Source: Rikenellaceae bacterium (GTDB taxonomy: Bacteria > Bacteroidota > Bacteroidia > Bacteroidales > Rikenellaceae). Taken from it: a stretch of DNA of 64,000 bases. Below are positions 15,562-23,659 of the stretch, piece by piece. The stretch spans positions 117,924 through 181,923 of the forward strand of contig CABIXK010000003.1 of the NCBI GenBank assembly GCA_902362705.1, given 5' to 3'. The notes beneath the pieces were generated by a model. The model was given only the letters and a program-made list of their open reading frames with translations, had not been told where the DNA came from and did no database searches. The first letter of the stretch is position 1. Every line of letters begins with the position of its first letter. The translations under genes and the position numbers were made by a program.

Positions 15562-16851
15562 ATGAACGAGGTTAAGAAATGCAGCATATCGGGTGTCGGC
15601 TTCACGCTGAACACCGACGCCTACGAAGCCCTCGAGCGCTACCTCGAGAGCCTCAAGCAGACCTACCGCGAGAACCCCGACGGCGACGAGATCATCGCCG
15701 ACATCGAGGCACGCATCGCCGAACTGATCCTCTCGACGCAGGACACGGCCCGCGTGGTCGAGCGCCCGCTCATCGAGAACATCGTCCACCAGCTGGGCTC
15801 GGCCGAGGAGATCTCCGACCGCGATCCCGACGGCGACCTGCGCCACGAGACGCCCCGCATCCCGCGCCGCCTCTACCGCGACACCGAGAACGCCCGTCTG
15901 GGCGGCGTGTGCGCCGGCATCGGCCGCTACTTCGACATCGATCCCGTGTGGATCCGCCTGGGGATCTTCGCACCCCTGCTGTTCGCCATCTTCGGCCAGG
16001 CGAGCCGGCTCATCTACTGGATCAGTCCGCTGATGGGCAACCTGTTCGGCATCTTCGTGGTCTGCTACGTCATCATGTGGTTCGCCGTGCCCGCGGCCCG
16101 CACGGCGCGCCAGCGGCTCGAGATGACCGGCGAGCGGATCACCGCCAAGTCGATCGGCCACGCCACCGCGGCGGCCGCGGCTGCTCCCGAGAGCGTGGCG
16201 CGCCCGATCGTAGCCGAGACCGTCTCGGTGCTGGGCAAGGTGGTGCTCATCTGCCTGAAACTCATCGCCGGATTCATCGTCCTGGGGCTGATCGTCTCGG
16301 CCTGCGCCCTGATCATCGGACTGTTCGCCGTGGCGATCGGCGGCGAGGAGCTCTTCGCCCCCACGGGCATGGTCGACTTCTCGATCTGGATCCCCATCCT
16401 GGGCATCGTCTCCGTGCTCATCCCCATCATCCTGCTCATCTACGTGATGATGTGCCTGATCGCCTCGCGCAAGCCCGGCGGCAAAACGGTCCTGGCCATC
16501 TTCATCCTCGAGCTGCTCGCCGTGGGCAGCCTCACCCTGCTGGCCGTGCGCGAAGGCCTCGGGCATCGCTTCGAACGCCGCCTGCTGAACGTCGAGCGGA
16601 TCATGGCACCCGACGACGGGGGTGAGGAGGCCGACGACGACCGCATCGCACCCGCCACGGAGATCGAGCCCGGGCAGGAGCGCATCCGCATCGGCGGCGC
16701 CGACGGGGCGATAGACATCTCCGTCGACCGGCAGAACGGGCGGCTCCGCCTCTCGGCCGGCGACAGCGAGGTGGCCGTCGAGGCCGACGCCGCGCAGCAG
16801 AGCGCCACGATCAAGATCCAGAAGCGCGACAGCACAGCGACGCAACAGTAA
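15562..16851 (+). CDS. Large PspC-domain multi-pass membrane protein
   Basis: This is a 429-residue protein. Residues 1-100 form a soluble domain like that of the first PspC gene (CSISGVGFTLNTDAYEALERYL). The PspC domain follows (LGGVCAGIGRYFDIDPVWIRLG) with helices near 135-185. Further membrane helices lie near 225-255, 275-300 and 310-330, and an acidic C-terminal tail ends the protein. It looks like an elaborated sensor version of the operon's small PspC proteins. Co-transcription is likely: 24 bp from the GIN gene, 5 bp to the next. Confidence 0.85.
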   Translation: MNEVKKCSISGVGFTLNTDAYEALERYLESLKQTYRENPDGDEIIADIEARIAELILSTQDTARVVERPLIENIVHQLGSAEEISDRDPDGDLRHETPRIPRRLYRDTENARLGGVCAGIGRYFDIDPVWIRLGIFAPLLFAIFGQASRLIYWISPLMGNLFGIFVVCYVIMWFAVPAARTARQRLEMTGERITAKSIGHATAAAAAAPESVARPIVAETVSVLGKVVLICLKLIAGFIVLGLIVSACALIIGLFAVAIGGEELFAPTGMVDFSIWIPILGIVSVLIPIILLIYVMMCLIASRKPGGKTVLAIFILELLAVGSLTLLAVREGLGHRFERRLLNVERIMAPDDGGEEADDDRIAPATEIEPGQERIRIGGADGAIDISVDRQNGRLRLSAGDSEVAVEADAAQQSATIKIQKRDSTATQQ

Positions 16852-16856
16852 CACCC

Positions 16857-17333
16857 ATGTCAGCGATGAAACACTCCAGCACGCTCCTCGTATTTTTCGT
16901 AGCCCTCGCCCTGGCGTTCTGCACCTCGTCGTGCATCCGCCTCGGCCGTCCCGCCGGGAAGGCCGCCGTCGCCGAGTGCGGCCCGGGCTACAAAGTGTTC
17001 GACATCGGCCGCTTCGACCGTCTGCACGCCAGCGCCGTGGAGGTGTACGTCACCGTCGGGGAGGCCGACGGGAAGCTCCGCCTCGAGGCCGACGACGCAC
17101 TGATCGACCGCATCGAGGTCTCGAACCGCCGCGGCGACCTGAGCATCGGCGCCCGGGGCTTCGACACCGCGGCGCACACCCCCCGGGCCCGGGCCTACGT
17201 CACGGCCGGCACGCTCCGGGAGATCTACGCGACCTCGGCCCGCGTCGTGCTCGACAGGGAGGTCGACGCCGAGATCTACGCCACGCTCGGCTCCGTCGAG
17301 GTCGACAGCCTGGCGGTCCACGCCGCACGGTAG
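16857..17333 (+). CDS. GIN-like (DUF2807-related) lipoprotein, short
   Basis: This 158-residue protein has a lipoprotein signal (hydrophobic [12 protein letters not shown], then a cysteine in CTSSC). The mature part begins like a GIN domain ([25 protein letters not shown]) but is much shorter than the sibling at 14644 and ends after the first beta-helix turns. It may be naturally short or truncated. A second ATG at 16866 gives a more typical signal peptide. It is the last gene of the PspC/GIN operon. Confidence 0.75.
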   Translation: MSAMKHSSTLLVFFVALALAFCTSSCIRLGRPAGKAAVAECGPGYKVFDIGRFDRLHASAVEVYVTVGEADGKLRLEADDALIDRIEVSNRRGDLSIGARGFDTAAHTPRARAYVTAGTLREIYATSARVVLDREVDAEIYATLGSVEVDSLAVHAAR

Positions 17334-17352
17334 ACGACAGCCAAGACGACGA

Positions 17353-17384
17353 GCGAGCCCGCGACCTGAAGGTCGCGGGCTCGC
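17353..17384 (+). terminator. Strong hairpin ending the PspC/GIN operon
   Basis: A perfect 14-bp stem (GCGAGCCCGCGACC) with loop TGAA lies 19 bp past the stop. No T-tract follows. Confidence 0.7.
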
Positions 17385-17424
17385 CGCATCGCGGGGGCCG
17401 GCCCAGACCCCGATGCCGCACGGA

Positions 17425-17456
17425 TTGGGATTATTCGGCCAAAATGCGTACCTTTA
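17425..17456 (+). promoter_or_regulatory. Promoter of pfkA
   Basis: TTGG at 17425-17428 and TACCTTTA at 17449-17456 are spaced 20 bp, 25 bp before the ATG. The last base of the -7 box deviates from consensus. Confidence 0.65.
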
Positions 17457-17481
17457 CCCGCAAATCGAAACACAGGCAATT

Positions 17482-18462
17482 ATGGCAGCTATAAAATGTA
17501 TCGGAGTTCTGACCTCGGGCGGCGACGCGCCGGGCATGAACGCCGCGATCCGCGCCGTGACGCGCAGCGCGATCTACAACGGCTTCACCGTCAAGGGCAT
17601 CATGCGAGGCTACAAGGGGCTGGTGACCAACGAGATCGTCGACTTCCGCTCCAGAAGCGTGAGCAACATCATCCAGCAGGGCGGCACGATCCTCAAGACG
17701 GCGCGCTGCAAGGAGTTCCAGACCCCGGAGGGACGCCGCGCGGCCTACGACAACATGGTGGCCGCGGGCATCGACGCCCTGGTGGTCATCGGCGGCGACG
17801 GGTCGCTCACCGGCGCCCGCATCTTCGCCGAGGAGTACAACGTGCCGATCGTGGGCCTTCCGGGCACGATCGACAACGACCTGGGCGGCACCGACTCGAC
17901 CATAGGCTACGACACGGCGCTCAACACGATCATGGACGCAGTCGACAAGCTGCGCGACACGGCGTCGAGCCACGAACGCCTCTTCTTCGTGGAGGTGATG
18001 GGCCACACGGCGGGCTACCTGGCCCTCAACAGCGCCATCGCCACCGGCTCCGAGGCCGCGATCATCCCCGAAATGGAGACCGAGGTCGACCAGCTGGCCG
18101 AGCTCATCAACCACGGCTTCCGCAAGAGCAAGAACTCGGCGATCGTCATCGTGGCCGAGAACCCCGCGACGGGCGGCGCCACGGGGCTGGCCGAGCGCGT
18201 GAAGAAGGAGTTCCCGGAGTACGACGCGCGCGTCACCATCCTGGGCCACATCCAGCGCGGCGGCTCGCCCACGGCCAAGGACCGCATCCTCGCCTCGCAG
18301 CTGGGCGAGGCGGCCATCGAAGCGCTGCTCGACGGCCAGCGCAACGTGATGATCGGCACCGACAACGGCAAGATCGTCTACGTGCCCTTCGCCAAAGCCG
18401 TCAAACACGACAAGGGCATCAACCGTTCGATGCTCGACCTGGTAAAAATACTCTCGATCTGA
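17482..18462 (+). CDS. pfkA: 6-phosphofructokinase
   Basis: This 326-residue PfkA-family enzyme phosphorylates fructose-6-phosphate. Motifs are [18 protein letters not shown] (phosphate donor loop), [25 protein letters not shown] (catalytic Asp) and [11 protein letters not shown]. The Gly-Gly-Asp-Gly motif fits ATP use rather than pyrophosphate, though this is not proof. The start at 17482 (MAAIKC) is chosen over an upstream in-frame ATG at 17413, which lies before the promoter box. Confidence 0.96.
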   Translation: MAAIKCIGVLTSGGDAPGMNAAIRAVTRSAIYNGFTVKGIMRGYKGLVTNEIVDFRSRSVSNIIQQGGTILKTARCKEFQTPEGRRAAYDNMVAAGIDALVVIGGDGSLTGARIFAEEYNVPIVGLPGTIDNDLGGTDSTIGYDTALNTIMDAVDKLRDTASSHERLFFVEVMGHTAGYLALNSAIATGSEAAIIPEMETEVDQLAELINHGFRKSKNSAIVIVAENPATGGATGLAERVKKEFPEYDARVTILGHIQRGGSPTAKDRILASQLGEAAIEALLDGQRNVMIGTDNGKIVYVPFAKAVKHDKGINRSMLDLVKILSI

Positions 18463-18472
18463 TACGACCCGA

Positions 18473-19474
18473 ATGAAACGCGTAATCGGCATAGGCAATG
18501 CCCTGACGGACATGCTCGTCAACCTCCGCACCGACAATGTACTGACCCGCTACCAACTGGCCAAGGGCTCGATGAGCCTGGTCGACACCCGCCTCCAGAC
18601 CGAAATCTCGAAGAGCGTCGCGGGGCTCCCCTACTCGCTCTCGCTGGGCGGCTCGGCGGGCAACACCATCCGCGCCATGGCGCGCCTGGGCGCCTCGGTG
18701 GGCTTCATCGGCAAGGTGGGCACCGACAAGACGGGCGACTTCTTCGTGCAGGCGCTCGAGAACCTGCGCATCGAGCCGGTGGTCTTCCGCGGCAAGGAGC
18801 GCTCGGGCAAGTGCGTGTCGCTCGTCTCGGCCGACGGCGAGCGGACGATGGTCACCTACCTGGGCGCAGCGCTCGAGCTCGGGGCCGCGGAGCTGCGCCC
18901 CGAGATCTTCGACGGCTACGACTGCCTCTACGTCGAGGGCTACCTGGTGCAGAACCACGAGCTGATCCGCACGGCCGCCCGCATGGCCAAGGAGCGGGGT
19001 CTGCAGGTGGCCATCGACCTGGCAAGCTTCAACGTCGTGGCCGAGAACGTCGGCTTCCTCCGCGAACTGGTCCGCGACTGGGTCGACATCGTCTTCGCCA
19101 ACGAGGAGGAGGCGAAGGCCTTTACCGGCGAGGAGGAGCCGATCAACGCCCTGCAGGCCATCTCGGAGCTCACGTCGCTGGCGGTGGTCAAGATCGGCAC
19201 GCGCGGCGCCCTGATCAAGCGCGGCGAGGAGGTGGTGCACGTGGGGATCATGGCCGCGGCCAAGCGCGTCGACACCACGGGCGCCGGCGACTTCTACGCC
19301 GCGGGCTTCCTCTACGGCCTCTGCGAGGGACTCACGCTGCGCCAGTGCGGCACCATCGGCGCCATCACGGCGGGCAAGGTGATCGAAGTGGTGGGCACCA
19401 CCTTCGGCGAGGAGGCCTGGGAGGAGATCGGCCGCTACGTCACCAAGGTCAAGACCGAGAAATACCTCTTCTGA
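18473..19474 (+). CDS. PfkB-family carbohydrate/nucleoside kinase (adenosine-kinase-like)
   Basis: This 333-residue ribokinase-fold kinase has GGSAGNTIRAMARLG (PfkB signature 1 region) and the C-terminal DTTGAGDFYAAGFLYGL with the catalytic Asp and anion hole. The start VIGIGNALTDMLVNL fits the adenosine-kinase branch. The substrate is not settled by sequence; adenosine or another nucleoside is most likely. It lies 10 bp after pfkA and overlaps the SMR gene start by one base. Confidence 0.88.
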   Translation: MKRVIGIGNALTDMLVNLRTDNVLTRYQLAKGSMSLVDTRLQTEISKSVAGLPYSLSLGGSAGNTIRAMARLGASVGFIGKVGTDKTGDFFVQALENLRIEPVVFRGKERSGKCVSLVSADGERTMVTYLGAALELGAAELRPEIFDGYDCLYVEGYLVQNHELIRTAARMAKERGLQVAIDLASFNVVAENVGFLRELVRDWVDIVFANEEEAKAFTGEEEPINALQAISELTSLAVVKIGTRGALIKRGEEVVHVGIMAAAKRVDTTGAGDFYAAGFLYGLCEGLTLRQCGTIGAITAGKVIEVVGTTFGEEAWEEIGRYVTKVKTEKYLF

Positions 19475-19794
19475 TGGCGTGGCTGTTGCTGCTGGCGGCG
19501 GGGGCGTTCGAGATCGGGTGGCCGCTGGGCTTCAAGCTCGCCGACACCCATCCGCGCCATTTCTGGCTCTTCATCGCCCTGGCCGCCGCGTCGATGACCC
19601 TGAGCGGCGTGCTGCTCTACCTGGCGCAGCGGACCATACCCATCGGCACGGCCTATGTCGTGTGGACGGGCATCGGCGCCGTAGGCACGGTGCTTCTCGG
19701 CATCCTCTGCTTCGACGACGCGGCCACGCCGCTGCGCATGCTCTTCCTCTCGCTGATCCTCATCGGAGTAATAGGACTGAAGATCGTGCACTGA
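19474..19794 (+). CDS. SMR-family transporter, Gdx/SugE-like guanidinium exporter
   Basis: This 106-residue protein has four membrane helices. The conserved Glu lies in helix 1 (GAFEIGWPLGFK), and helix 3 carries PIGTAYVVWTGIGAVGTVLLG, which matches the SugE/Gdx subgroup rather than EmrE-type multidrug pumps. It likely works as an antiparallel dimer exporting guanidinium against protons. No guanidine riboswitch is seen upstream; instead its ATG overlaps the kinase stop (TGATG). Confidence 0.85.
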   Translation: MAWLLLLAAGAFEIGWPLGFKLADTHPRHFWLFIALAAASMTLSGVLLYLAQRTIPIGTAYVVWTGIGAVGTVLLGILCFDDAATPLRMLFLSLILIGVIGLKIVH

Positions 19795-19797
19795 CCC

Positions 19798-19837
19798 ATA
19801 GCATAAGCGGCTCCCCGAGGGGAGCCGCTTATGCTAT
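19798..19837. terminator. Bidirectional terminator between the SMR and glycosyltransferase genes
   Basis: A perfect 19-bp inverted repeat with a 2-nt centre ends in A/T-rich flanks. It contains the stop codon of the convergent glycosyltransferase gene. Confidence 0.88.
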
Positions 19838-20739
19838 CTCTCTGTCGGAGCCGCAAGCCCGCAGGTGATCCGCCACCGCATAAGGACGAGCCGCCGCCAC
19901 TGCACGGGGCGCAGCGCCGCGACCAGCAGGAGCGTCGCCGCCCACTTGAGCGCCTCGACCGCCAGGGCGCGCACGACGCCCCACCGGCCGGCCGCCTCGC
20001 TGCGCCGGCGCTGGCTCACGCCCACGTTGTAGCAGAGGCGGCGGAAGTAGTCGTCGGTGAGCTTCTCGGCGGGGATGATGTGGTGCATCACGGCACCGGG
20101 AACGTACCACACGGCCAGCCCGCGGCGGCGCATCCGCTCGAAAAAGTCGCTCTCCTCGCCGCCGATGAGGCTCCGGCCCGAGCGCCCGAGCGCCGGGTCG
20201 AAGTCGCCGACCAGCCCGACGGTCGAGCGGCGGAAGGCCATGTTGCCGCCCCCGGGGATCCGCCCCGCGGGGAAGAGGCGCGCCTCCGACCCAAAGTACA
20301 TCGGGTTGGCGATCGGCCGCTCGGTCCAGCGCGACATCCAGCGCGGACGCCCCGTCGGGTATTCGGCCACGATCGGGCCGCCCGCCGCGGCCGCCTCGGG
20401 GCGGGCGTCGAAAAAGTCGAGGTAAGCACCCACGAAGCCCGGCACGATGCGCTCGTCGTCGTCGATCACGGCGATCAGCTCGCCGCGGCTCTCGGCGATG
20501 CCGCGGTTGCGGGCGTAGGAGAGCCCCTGCCGCAGCTCGCCGACGCAGCGCAGCGACAGACTGGGGTGCTCCGCGGCAAAGCGGGCCACGCACGCCGCCG
20601 TGTCGTCCGTCGAGTTGTTGTCCACCACTACGCACTCCCACTCCCCGCGCGGCGCCTGCTGTGCGGCGACCGAGCGGAGCGTCACGGCGAGCTGCGCCGA
20701 GCGGTTGTAGGTGGCGATTATGAGCGAAAGACGAATCAT
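19834..20739 (-). CDS. Family 2 glycosyltransferase
   Basis: This 301-residue GT-A enzyme starts LSLIIATYNRSAQLAVTLRS, has the nucleotide-sugar VVVDNNSTDDT motif and an acidic metal-binding IAVIDDDERIV. A hydrophobic C-terminal helix (VEALKWAATLLLVAAL) suggests membrane association. It probably adds a sugar in capsule, LPS or glycoprotein synthesis. It stands alone, with no other glycan genes adjacent. The start is 34 bp from the dsbD promoter box. Confidence 0.9.
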   Translation of the reverse strand: MIRLSLIIATYNRSAQLAVTLRSVAAQQAPRGEWECVVVDNNSTDDTAACVARFAAEHPSLSLRCVGELRQGLSYARNRGIAESRGELIAVIDDDERIVPGFVGAYLDFFDARPEAAAAGGPIVAEYPTGRPRWMSRWTERPIANPMYFGSEARLFPAGRIPGGGNMAFRRSTVGLVGDFDPALGRSGRSLIGGEESDFFERMRRRGLAVWYVPGAVMHHIIPAEKLTDDYFRRLCYNVGVSQRRRSEAAGRWGVVRALAVEALKWAATLLLVAALRPVQWRRLVLMRWRITCGLAAPTER

Positions 20740-20773
20740 CGTGCGAATGTAACGAATTTTCGAGAAAAAAGGC

Positions 20774-20781
20774 TATATTCG
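20774..20781 (+). promoter_or_regulatory. Possible -7 box of dsbD
   Basis: TATATTCG (one mismatch) lies 39 bp before the ATG in an AT-rich gap between divergent genes. No clear -33 element is present. Confidence 0.5.
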
Positions 20782-20820
20782 CGCAAAATTAAGGCATTTA
20801 TACAAAATCACTTCACAACT

Positions 20821-22875
20821 ATGAACAGATTGTCGCGCATCCTCCTGCTGCCGCTCGCGGCGCTGCTGACCGCCGTCGGCGTGCAGGCCCAGCAGGTCGC
20901 CTGGACGGGCTCGGCGGAGCACCTCCAAGGCAACGACTACCGCATCCTCATCGAGGCGGCCATCCCCTCGGGCTACCACATGTACGACATGGGGCCCTAC
21001 GAGGGCGGCCCCAACGCCACGACGTTCCTCTTCACGGCCGAGGGCGCCGCGCTGGAGGGCTCGGTCGAGCAGCTCACCACCCCCGACACCCACTTCGACA
21101 CCACCTTCGGCATGCAGATCGGCACCTTCGCGGGCAAGGCACGCTTCGCCCAACGCGTGCGGCTCACGGCCGACACGGCCACCGTCGCCGTCGACATCGA
21201 GTGGATGATCTGCGACGACCAGACCTGCATGCCGCCCGAAGACATCCGCCTCACGCTCACCGTCCCCGAGGGCTCGGAGGGCGCAGCGCCTGCCGCAGGC
21301 GCCGCCGAGGCCGAGACGCCGCAGGCCGGCGCCGCGCAGAATGCCGCCGCGGAGCAGCCTGCCGTCGCCCCCGCGGCCACGAAGGACGCCGCGGGCAGCG
21401 GCTCGCTCTGGGCCCTGGTCATCGAGGCGATCCTCTGGGGTCTGGCCGCCATGCTCACCCCCTGCGTCTTCCCGATGGTGCCGATGACGGTCTCCTACTT
21501 CCTCAAGGGCGAGGGTGGCCCTGCCATGGGCCGCCTGCGCGCCTCGCTCTACGGCCTGTTCATCGTGGCCCTCTACACGCTGCCGATCGCCGCCATCATC
21601 CTCATCACGCGCGTGGTGGGCGGCGACGCCGTGACGGCCGACATCTTCAACTGGCTGGCGACGCACTGGCTGCCCAACCTCCTCTTCTTCGTGGTCTTCA
21701 TGCTCTTCGCCGCCTCGTTCTTCGGGGCCTTCGAGATCACCATGCCCTCGTGGCTGGTCAACAAGAGCGACGCGAAGGCCGACACCAAGGGGCTCGGCGG
21801 CATCTTCTTCCTGGCCCTGACGCTCGTGCTCGTGTCGTTCTCGTGCACGGGTCCCATCGTGGGCTCGGTGCTCATCAAGTCGACGGCCGGCGAGTTCTGG
21901 ACCCCCATCGCCACGATGCTCGCCTTCTCGGTGGCCTTCGCCCTGCCCTTCACCCTCTTCGCCCTCTTCCCCTCGGTGCTCAAGAAACTGCCCAAGAGCG
22001 GCGGATGGCTCAACTCGGTGAAGGTGGTGATCGGCTTCGTCGAGGTGGCCCTCGGCTTCAAGTTCCTCTCGGTCGCCGACCAGACCTACCACTGGGGGCT
22101 GCTCGACCGCGAGATCTACCTGGCGATCTGGATCGTCGTCTTCTCGCTCATGGGGCTCTACCTGCTGGGCAAGATCCGCTTCGCCCACGACAGCGACCTG
22201 CCCTACATCGGCGTGGGCCGTCTGGCCCTCGCGATCGCGGTCTTCTCGTTCGTCGTCTACATGATCCCCGGCATGTGGGGCGCCCCGCTCAAGGGGCTCT
22301 CGGGCTACCTGCCGCCCCTCTCCACGCAGGACTTCGTCATGGGGCAGCAGACGACGGGCGCCACCATCGAGGCCGACGCACAGCAGCTGCGCACCGCCGA
22401 CGGCCGCAAGCCCAAGTACAGCGACGTGCTGCACCTGCCCCACGGGCTCGAAGGGTTCTTCGACCTGGAGGAGGCCGAGGCCTACGCCGCCAAGATCGGC
22501 AAGCCGCTCTTCATCGACTTCACGGGCCACGGCTGCGTCAACTGTCGCGAGATGGAGTCGCGCGTATGGTCGGCGCCCGAGGTGCTGGAGATCCTGCGCC
22601 GCGACTATGTGATCTGCGCCCTCTACTCCGACGACAAGATGCGCCTGCCCGAGAGCGAGTGGGTCACCACCGAGGCGGGCAAGGTGCTCAAATCGCTCGG
22701 TAAGGTCAACTCCTACCGCGCGCTGAAGAGCTACGGCGTCAACGCCCAGCCCTACTACGTGCTGCAGGGCCGCGACGGGCAGCCGCTCGTGGCGCCGCGC
22801 GGCTACGACCTCGACGTGGAGGCCTTCGTGCGCTTCCTGCGCAGCGGCGTGGAGGCCTACGCCGCACAGCGATAG
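20821..22875 (+). CDS. dsbD: Thiol:disulfide interchange protein DsbD
   Basis: This 684-residue protein carries reducing power from cytoplasmic thioredoxin to the periplasm. It has a signal peptide (to about residue 22). The N-terminal domain has a redox pair in CDDQTCMPPE. An Ala/Pro linker leads to the eight-helix membrane domain with both catalytic Cys motifs (LTPCVFPMVPMT and FSCTGPIVGS). The C-terminal thioredoxin-like domain has GCVNC. All three redox centres are intact. The start at 20821 gives a clean signal peptide; the longer open frame upstream is antisense to the glycosyltransferase gene. Confidence 0.94.
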   Translation: MNRLSRILLLPLAALLTAVGVQAQQVAWTGSAEHLQGNDYRILIEAAIPSGYHMYDMGPYEGGPNATTFLFTAEGAALEGSVEQLTTPDTHFDTTFGMQIGTFAGKARFAQRVRLTADTATVAVDIEWMICDDQTCMPPEDIRLTLTVPEGSEGAAPAAGAAEAETPQAGAAQNAAAEQPAVAPAATKDAAGSGSLWALVIEAILWGLAAMLTPCVFPMVPMTVSYFLKGEGGPAMGRLRASLYGLFIVALYTLPIAAIILITRVVGGDAVTADIFNWLATHWLPNLLFFVVFMLFAASFFGAFEITMPSWLVNKSDAKADTKGLGGIFFLALTLVLVSFSCTGPIVGSVLIKSTAGEFWTPIATMLAFSVAFALPFTLFALFPSVLKKLPKSGGWLNSVKVVIGFVEVALGFKFLSVADQTYHWGLLDREIYLAIWIVVFSLMGLYLLGKIRFAHDSDLPYIGVGRLALAIAVFSFVVYMIPGMWGAPLKGLSGYLPPLSTQDFVMGQQTTGATIEADAQQLRTADGRKPKYSDVLHLPHGLEGFFDLEEAEAYAAKIGKPLFIDFTGHGCVNCREMESRVWSAPEVLEILRRDYVICALYSDDKMRLPESEWVTTEAGKVLKSLGKVNSYRALKSYGVNAQPYYVLQGRDGQPLVAPRGYDLDVEAFVRFLRSGVEAYAAQR

Positions 22876-22916
22876 ACGGCCGGCCGCGTACTGCGCCGCG
22901 TGCCGCCGAAAACCGG

Positions 22917-22948
22917 GCAGCCTGCGATCCCTTCGGATCGCAGGCTGC
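22917..22948 (+). terminator. Terminator of dsbD
   Basis: A 14-bp perfect stem (GCAGCCTGCGATCC) with loop CTTC lies 41 bp past the stop. Only a short T-containing run follows. Confidence 0.75.
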
Positions 22949-22995
22949 TCTATTTCCGCCGGAAGCTTCCTCCGCGGCGGCCCGCGCCATCGTCT

Positions 22996-23160
22996 CTACT
23001 TCTTGCGGGTCGAAGCGACCATCGAGGCCTTCGTCGTGCTCTGCTTCTTCGCGGGCTCGCGCGATACCTGCGCCTTCGTGGTGGTCTTGTTCGATTTCTC
23101 GGCACTCATGGTGCCGCGCTGTGCGCTCGGGGCGCTCTTGGTCGTTTTGGTCGTTTTCAT
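22996..23160 (-). CDS. Small highly basic Lys/Thr/Ser-rich protein
   Basis: This 54-residue open frame begins MKTTKTTKSAPSAQRG and ends STRKK. It has about a dozen Lys/Arg, many Thr/Ser and Ala, and only two acidic residues, so it is strongly cationic and probably disordered. It has no signal peptide or membrane segment. The composition resembles the lysine-rich tails of bacterial histone-H1-like or nucleoid proteins, but no named family is recognised. Codon use (AAG, ACG, ACC, GCC) fits host genes. It sits between dsbD and tRNA-fMet. No good promoter box is seen; a weak AACCTTTA lies just upstream. Confidence 0.6.
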   Translation of the reverse strand: MKTTKTTKSAPSAQRGTMSAEKSNKTTTKAQVSREPAKKQSTTKASMVASTRKK

Positions 23161-23285
23161 AACTCGGAAATTTAAAGGTTCATCCCCTCACCTGCAAATC
23201 CCGGGCCGAAAACAGCTCCCGCGCTGTTTTTGCACACGCGGGGCACGCCGCCGCACCGCAAGCGAGCCTCCGCGGCCGGCAGGAA

Positions 23286-23321
23286 CAAAAAAAAAGCCGG
23301 ACAACTCTTTCAAGTTGTCCG
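23286..23321 (-). terminator. Terminator of tRNA-fMet
   Basis: On the minus strand a 9-bp stem (CGGACAACT) with a 6-nt loop is followed after a few bases by nine Ts. It is a textbook rho-independent terminator 8 bp past the tRNA. Confidence 0.92.
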
Positions 23322-23328
23322 ACTGAGG

Positions 23329-23401
23329 TAGCGGGAGGAGGACTCGAACCTCCGACCTCCGGGTTATGAGCCCGACGAGCTGCCAACTGCTCTATCCCGC
23401 G
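23329..23401 (-). tRNA. Initiator tRNA-fMet (CAT)
   Basis: The anticodon stem-loop is CGGGCTCATAACCCG: three consecutive G-C pairs next to the loop mark an initiator. The first base C faces T at position 72, an unpaired 1-72 position also typical of initiators (C-A in E. coli). The T-arm is GGAGG-TTCGAGT-CCTCC. CCA is not encoded in full (CC only). Confidence 0.92.
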
Positions 23402-23438
23402 ATGTATCGTCGATCTGTGATCTATCGCTTTTGCACTG

Positions 23439-23470
23439 CAAAGATAAGACAAATTTTCGGTTCCGGCAAA
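23439..23470 (-). promoter_or_regulatory. Promoter of tRNA-fMet
   Basis: On the minus strand TTTG (23470-23467) and TATCTTTG (23446-23439) are spaced exactly 20 bp. The region from 23471 to 23659 is GC-rich with no gene seen. Confidence 0.85.
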
Positions 23471-23659
23471 TCTTTTTTCGCCCGGCGGCCCACCGGGAGC
23501 GGCAGCGACATAGGAATCAGCCGGTTAAGGGGCAAAATTATTTTTCACAGGCAGCCGCGGCGCCGGCGGGGCGACCGCCGGGGCAGCCGGCAGCGCCGCG
23601 GGAGGCACAGTCACCGGCCCGACCGCCGGCGTGGTCGGCGCACAGCGGAAGGCCCAACC

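Noticed and set aside
19474-19794. SMR protein as a multidrug (quaternary ammonium) resistance pump
   Set aside because: Helix 3 and the start of the protein match the SugE/Gdx subgroup rather than EmrE/Qac.
19831-22875. 1014-codon version of DsbD
   Set aside because: The first 330 codons are antisense to the glycosyltransferase gene, and the start at 20821 gives a proper signal peptide.
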